A DNA stretch of 8,954 nt, taken from contig JBDKTZ010000586.1 of NCBI GenBank assembly GCA_039679975.1, forward strand, positions 1 through 8,954, given 5' to 3'. The position numbers were made by a program, and so were the translations under genes. This stretch comes from JBCFBK01 sp039679975 (GTDB lineage Bacteria; Bacteroidota; Bacteroidia; Bacteroidales; Prolixibacteraceae). Below are positions 6,082 through 8,954 of the stretch, piece by piece (the first letter of the stretch is position 1; the number at the start of each line of letters is the position of its first letter). The notes below the pieces were generated by a model. That model searched no databases, had not been told where the DNA came from, and saw only the letters and a list, made by a program, of their open reading frames with translations.

Positions 6082-7014
6082 ATGAAAATCTCATTGGTCA
6101 TACCCATTTACAATGAAGAAGCTCTGATTGACGAACTGATCGGCAGGTGTCAGGAGGCGCTTAGTCAGTTCAGTCAGCGTTTCGAGATCATTATTGTGGA
6201 TGATGGCAGCACTGATGGCAGCCTTCAACGATTAATTGCTTACCAGCAGAACAGTAAGCACCTGAAAATTATCTCTCTGTCGAGAAATTTCGGTCACCCG
6301 GCAGCATTTACGGCCGGACTGGAACATGCCGGCGGAGAATTTGTGGCTATGATGGACGGCGATTTACAGGACCCGCCTGAATTGCTGGAATCGATGTACC
6401 GGGAACTTTTGGGGGGAAATTGTGACGTGGTCAGCGGCAAGCGGATTGCCCGGAAAGGTAACAAAACCAGGAACTGGATGACTTCATTATTCCACCTTCT
6501 TTTTAAAAAAGTGGCCAGTTTGGATGACCTGGAGAATGCAGGTAATTTTTGCATGATGAACAGACAGGCTTTGGCAGCTTTCCTGTCCATGAGCGAGCGT
6601 ATCCGTTATTTGCCCGGATTGAGAAGTTTTATCGGATTCAGACAAGGTTTTGTGGAATATATACGCGAAGAGCGATTAATGGGGAGCCCGAAAATGAGTA
6701 ATGTCAAATTATTATATCTGGCTGCTGATGCGATCTTCTCTTTTTCCAGGCTGCCCATCCGGCTTTGTCTGATCATGGGGCTAATCGGGACTTTTATTTT
6801 TATGGCTGCAGGGATCTATGTACTGACGGCAAAAATAGTTGGTTTTGCCATTATGGGATGGTCGTCGACGATATTGAGCATTTATTTTCTGGGTTCCATA
6901 CAATTGATTTTTTTAGGCGTACTTGGAGAATATGTATACCGTATTTATAAGGAATCGCAGAGACGACCGCTGTATTTTATTAAGAGAATTTACGAGACCA
7001 AGGAAGGAGAATGA
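6082..7014 (+). CDS. family 2 glycosyltransferase, GtrB/DPM-like polyprenyl-phosphate sugar synthase
   Basis: This 310-residue inner-membrane enzyme should transfer a sugar from a nucleotide donor to undecaprenyl phosphate on the cytoplasmic face. The GT-A domain begins at residue 3 with SLVIPIYNEE, followed by VDDGSTDGS (39-47) and MDGDLQDPPE (91-100), which holds the metal- and nucleotide-binding DxD-type motif. SLSRNFGHPAAFTAGL (65-80) is typical of the GtrB/ArnC/DPM1 group. Two C-terminal helices at about 226-250 and 258-285 complete the usual GtrB architecture, and the length is normal. The ATG at 6082 follows an A-rich leader and gives the full motif-bearing N-terminus. The next gene starts inside its stop codon (ATGA overlap), so the two are translationally coupled. 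That gene encodes a GT-C enzyme expected to use polyprenyl-phosphate sugars, which supports a donor-synthase role. The sugar identity cannot be told from sequence alone. Confidence 0.93.
   Translation: MKISLVIPIYNEEALIDELIGRCQEALSQFSQRFEIIIVDDGSTDGSLQRLIAYQQNSKHLKIISLSRNFGHPAAFTAGLEHAGGEFVAMMDGDLQDPPELLESMYRELLGGNCDVVSGKRIARKGNKTRNWMTSLFHLLFKKVASLDDLENAGNFCMMNRQALAAFLSMSERIRYLPGLRSFIGFRQGFVEYIREERLMGSPKMSNVKLLYLAADAIFSFSRLPIRLCLIMGLIGTFIFMAAGIYVLTAKIVGFAIMGWSSTILSIYFLGSIQLIFLGVLGEYVYRIYKESQRRPLYFIKRIYETKEGE
7000..7010 (+). promoter_or_regulatory. Shine-Dalgarno-like ribosome binding site of the GT-C gene
   Basis: A purine run with two GGA cores (AAGGAAGGAGA) ends directly before the ATG at 7011; its first AAGGA sits about six bases upstream, a normal spacing. 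Shine-Dalgarno-like sites are uncommon for the genes of this window. This one also encodes the KEGE tail of the GT2 protein. It supports 7011 as the start and fits coupled translation. Confidence 0.5.
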
Positions 7015-8954
7015 GGGAACAACATCTCAAAATATTATTTTTTAGTCTTGCCTTCATCATGTTGGCCGTTCTGCTGCTGATCAGTCGGGACGCCGGTATT
7101 TCGGGAGACGAAGAAGTTCATTATCGGCATTCGGAGGACGTGTATGACTATTTTGCCTCCATGGGAAAGGATCAGGACGCATTAAGCACCCCCAAAACGC
7201 ACCTGCAGTATTATGGACAAACACCCGACAATATTGCCACGATTCTGATCCATTGGCTGAATATAGAAGATATTTACGGATTCCGCCATCTATTCAGCAG
7301 TTTCATCGGCTGGCTGACAATTTTCATGACGGCCTGGTTTGCACGGTGGCTCAAAGGCTATGGTGCTGCCGTTTTTGTGCTGTTGCTTTTTGCCGTGTCA
7401 CCTCGTTTTCTCGGTCATTTGCAAAATAACTTAAAAGATATTCCTTTTGCCCTGGCCTATATTGCCGGCGTTTACTATATACTGAGATTAACCTATTCCA
7501 AATTCAAGTCACAAACATCGCTCGTTTTACTTCTAGTAGTGAGTATTGCTTTTTCCGTCAGTATCAGGGCAGGAGGAATTTTACTTATATTTTATTTGCT
7601 GCTTGCAGGATTACTATATTTTCTTCTTGAATACATCAATGCAAAAAAGGTCTGCACCGATCATCTGCTAAGAACGACTTTCCTGTTACTGATCATTTCT
7701 GCGGCAGGTTATCTTGCCGGACTTTTGCTTTGGCCTTATGCGCTGCAAAATCCAATTGTGAATCCATGGAAATCGTATCAGGTGATGACTCGTTTTCCGA
7801 CGACTATCCAACAAGTCTTTGAAGGCAGGTTCATTTGGTCCGATCATCATCCCTGGTACTATTTGCCAAAATACATGCTGATTACGATCCCTCTGGTCGT
7901 TTTCGCCGTATTGTTGTCGTTCATGTCTTTTTCGCGGCGGATCATTGTTCCGGGTCTTTTGATCATTTATGGCTTTTTGATTTTTACTGTTGTATTCCCC
8001 GTTTTGTTTGTCTTATTGAAAGATGCTAACCTGTATGGCGCATGGAGGCACTTCATTTTTGTTTATCCCGGTATTGTCATTCTGTCTGCAGTGGGGTTAA
8101 ACGAGTTCTTTATAAAATACACGAAAGTGTTGATCAGAGGAGCAGGTATCCTGATCGTGGCAATTATGGTCATTCATCCTTTGAAATTCATGGCTGCTTC
8201 TCATCCGTATTACTACCTTTATTACAATCAGTTGACGGGCGGCTTAAACGGAGCTTACGGGAAATATGAAACGGACTATTATTATCATACGATGCGATCG
8301 GGAGCGGAATGGCTTAAGAAATACCTGGATGAGAACGATGTGAAGGGAAGGGTGATAATAGGAAGTAACTTTCCTGTGAACTGGTACCTTCGTAACCTCA
8401 ATAATGCCCGGTTTCAGTATTTTACCTGGGAACAACGAAATGATGTGGATTGGGATTACGCGATTATAGGTAACAGCTATATCCGTCCGGAGCAGTTAAA
8501 AAAAAATCATTTTCCGCCGGAGGGAACAATTCATGCTGTCATGGTTGACGGAGTTCCCGTGTGCGCAGTTGTAGCACGAATTTCGAAGCTGGCTTTAAAA
8601 GGTTCCCGCGCGTTTGAAAATGAAGATTATAAACAGGCAGTTGAGTATTATCGGGGGGCACTGAAATTTTATAGAAAAGATGAACATATCTGGTATAAAC
8701 TGGCTAAAAGTTTAAATTTGTCGGACCGAAACGATGAAGCGCTGGATGCCGTAAACCAGGCTTTATCACTCAATGATGCGTATGAACCCGCCCTGGCGCT
8801 TTCGGGGCAGTTAAAAATGGTGCAGGGAGATTACAAGGCGGCCCGCGAGGACTTTTTGAAATTGGTTGGTGTGAACAGAAAATACCTCAGCGCTTACGTG
8901 GAACTGGCAAAGCTCATGATGAAGGAAAGACAACTAAATGAAGCCAGAGAAACG
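7011..8954 (+). CDS. GT-C membrane glycosyltransferase (GT39/ArnT-like) with C-terminal TPRs, cut at right window edge
   Basis: An open frame of 648 codons begins at the ATG overlapping the GT2 stop and has no stop before the window end, so the C-terminus is missing. The protein starts with a hydrophobic helix (about 6-26), then a periplasmic loop with GDEE (32-35), the type of acidic site GT-C enzymes use in catalysis. About ten further hydrophobic segments run to residue 392. SPRFLGH (130-136) and NNLKDIP (139-145) fit the P-x-F-x-x-H and K-D-x-P pattern of PMT/ArnT-like families. AWRHFIFVYPG begins near 344, and YYNQLTGGLNGAYGKYETDYY (404-424) is a conserved juxtamembrane segment of such proteins. 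A soluble part follows, with TPR-like repeats from about 528 onward (four units visible, the last cut). The role is likely transfer of a sugar from a polyprenyl-phosphate donor, made by the GT2, to an envelope glycan, lipid or protein. The TPRs may bind the acceptor or a partner. The acceptor is unknown. Confidence 0.85.
   Translation, partial: MREQHLKILFFSLAFIMLAVLLLISRDAGISGDEEVHYRHSEDVYDYFASMGKDQDALSTPKTHLQYYGQTPDNIATILIHWLNIEDIYGFRHLFSSFIGWLTIFMTAWFARWLKGYGAAVFVLLLFAVSPRFLGHLQNNLKDIPFALAYIAGVYYILRLTYSKFKSQTSLVLLLVVSIAFSVSIRAGGILLIFYLLLAGLLYFLLEYINAKKVCTDHLLRTTFLLLIISAAGYLAGLLLWPYALQNPIVNPWKSYQVMTRFPTTIQQVFEGRFIWSDHHPWYYLPKYMLITIPLVVFAVLLSFMSFSRRIIVPGLLIIYGFLIFTVVFPVLFVLLKDANLYGAWRHFIFVYPGIVILSAVGLNEFFIKYTKVLIRGAGILIVAIMVIHPLKFMAASHPYYYLYYNQLTGGLNGAYGKYETDYYYHTMRSGAEWLKKYLDENDVKGRVIIGSNFPVNWYLRNLNNARFQYFTWEQRNDVDWDYAIIGNSYIRPEQLKKNHFPPEGTIHAVMVDGVPVCAVVARISKLALKGSRAFENEDYKQAVEYYRGALKFYRKDEHIWYKLAKSLNLSDRNDEALDAVNQALSLNDAYEPALALSGQLKMVQGDYKAAREDFLKLVGVNRKYLSAYVELAKLMMKERQLNEARET

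Noticed and set aside
7835..8269. two short plus-strand frames (7835-8029 and 8042-8269)
   Set aside because: Both are in other frames inside the long GT-C reading frame, which stays open from 7011 to the window edge with coherent family motifs.

Overview
The window reads as chromosomal DNA of a Bacteroidota member. Reasons seen in the sequence: -7 boxes fit the phylum-specific TAnnTTTG pattern, most starts lack a Shine-Dalgarno sequence and sit behind A-rich leaders, and the tRNA gene does not encode its CCA end. Protein architectures (a LamG ectodomain regulator, an FGE-fold fusion, a Tat-exported Gfo/Idh/MocA oxidoreductase) also suit this phylum. An environmental lineage such as Marinilabiliales is possible, but I cannot fix the order or genus from this sequence.

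Layout: a tRNA-Val(GAC) lies on the minus strand at the left edge and is transcribed away from everything else from its own well-formed promoter. All other genes are on the plus strand. (1) 232-2796 encodes an unusual membrane-anchored regulator: signal peptide, a PI-PLC-like barrel that has lost both catalytic histidines, a small beta domain, a LamG/concanavalin-type lectin domain, one transmembrane helix, then a cytoplasmic winged helix with a BTAD-like helical region. (2) 2983-4515 encodes a fusion of a NapC/NrfH-type tetrahaem quinol-dehydrogenase cytochrome to a formylglycine-generating-enzyme-like (SUMF1/PvdO) domain. (3) 4574-5923 encodes a Tat-exported Gfo/Idh/MocA oxidoreductase that is probably a lipoprotein. 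(4) After a 158-base spacer holding a 7-base periodic repeat and a hairpin, 6082-7014 encodes a GtrB/DPM-type family 2 glycosyltransferase. It overlaps by ATGA with (5) 7011 to the right edge, a GT39/ArnT-like multi-pass glycosyltransferase with C-terminal TPRs, cut off by the window end.

How they may work together (inference): genes 2 and 3 look like one transcription unit that places a haem protein and a sugar-type dehydrogenase together in the periplasm. The regulator upstream could sense an envelope ligand, perhaps a carbohydrate through its LamG domain, and control them across a short promoter gap. Genes 4 and 5 form a separate polyprenyl-phosphate-sugar pathway: the GT2 makes the lipid-linked sugar donor and the GT-C protein transfers the sugar outside the inner membrane. 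The most novel material is the domain architecture of genes 1 and 2 and their arrangement with gene 3. No CRISPR array, transposase, integrase or phage gene was seen, and no stretch over 300 bases lacks a gene.
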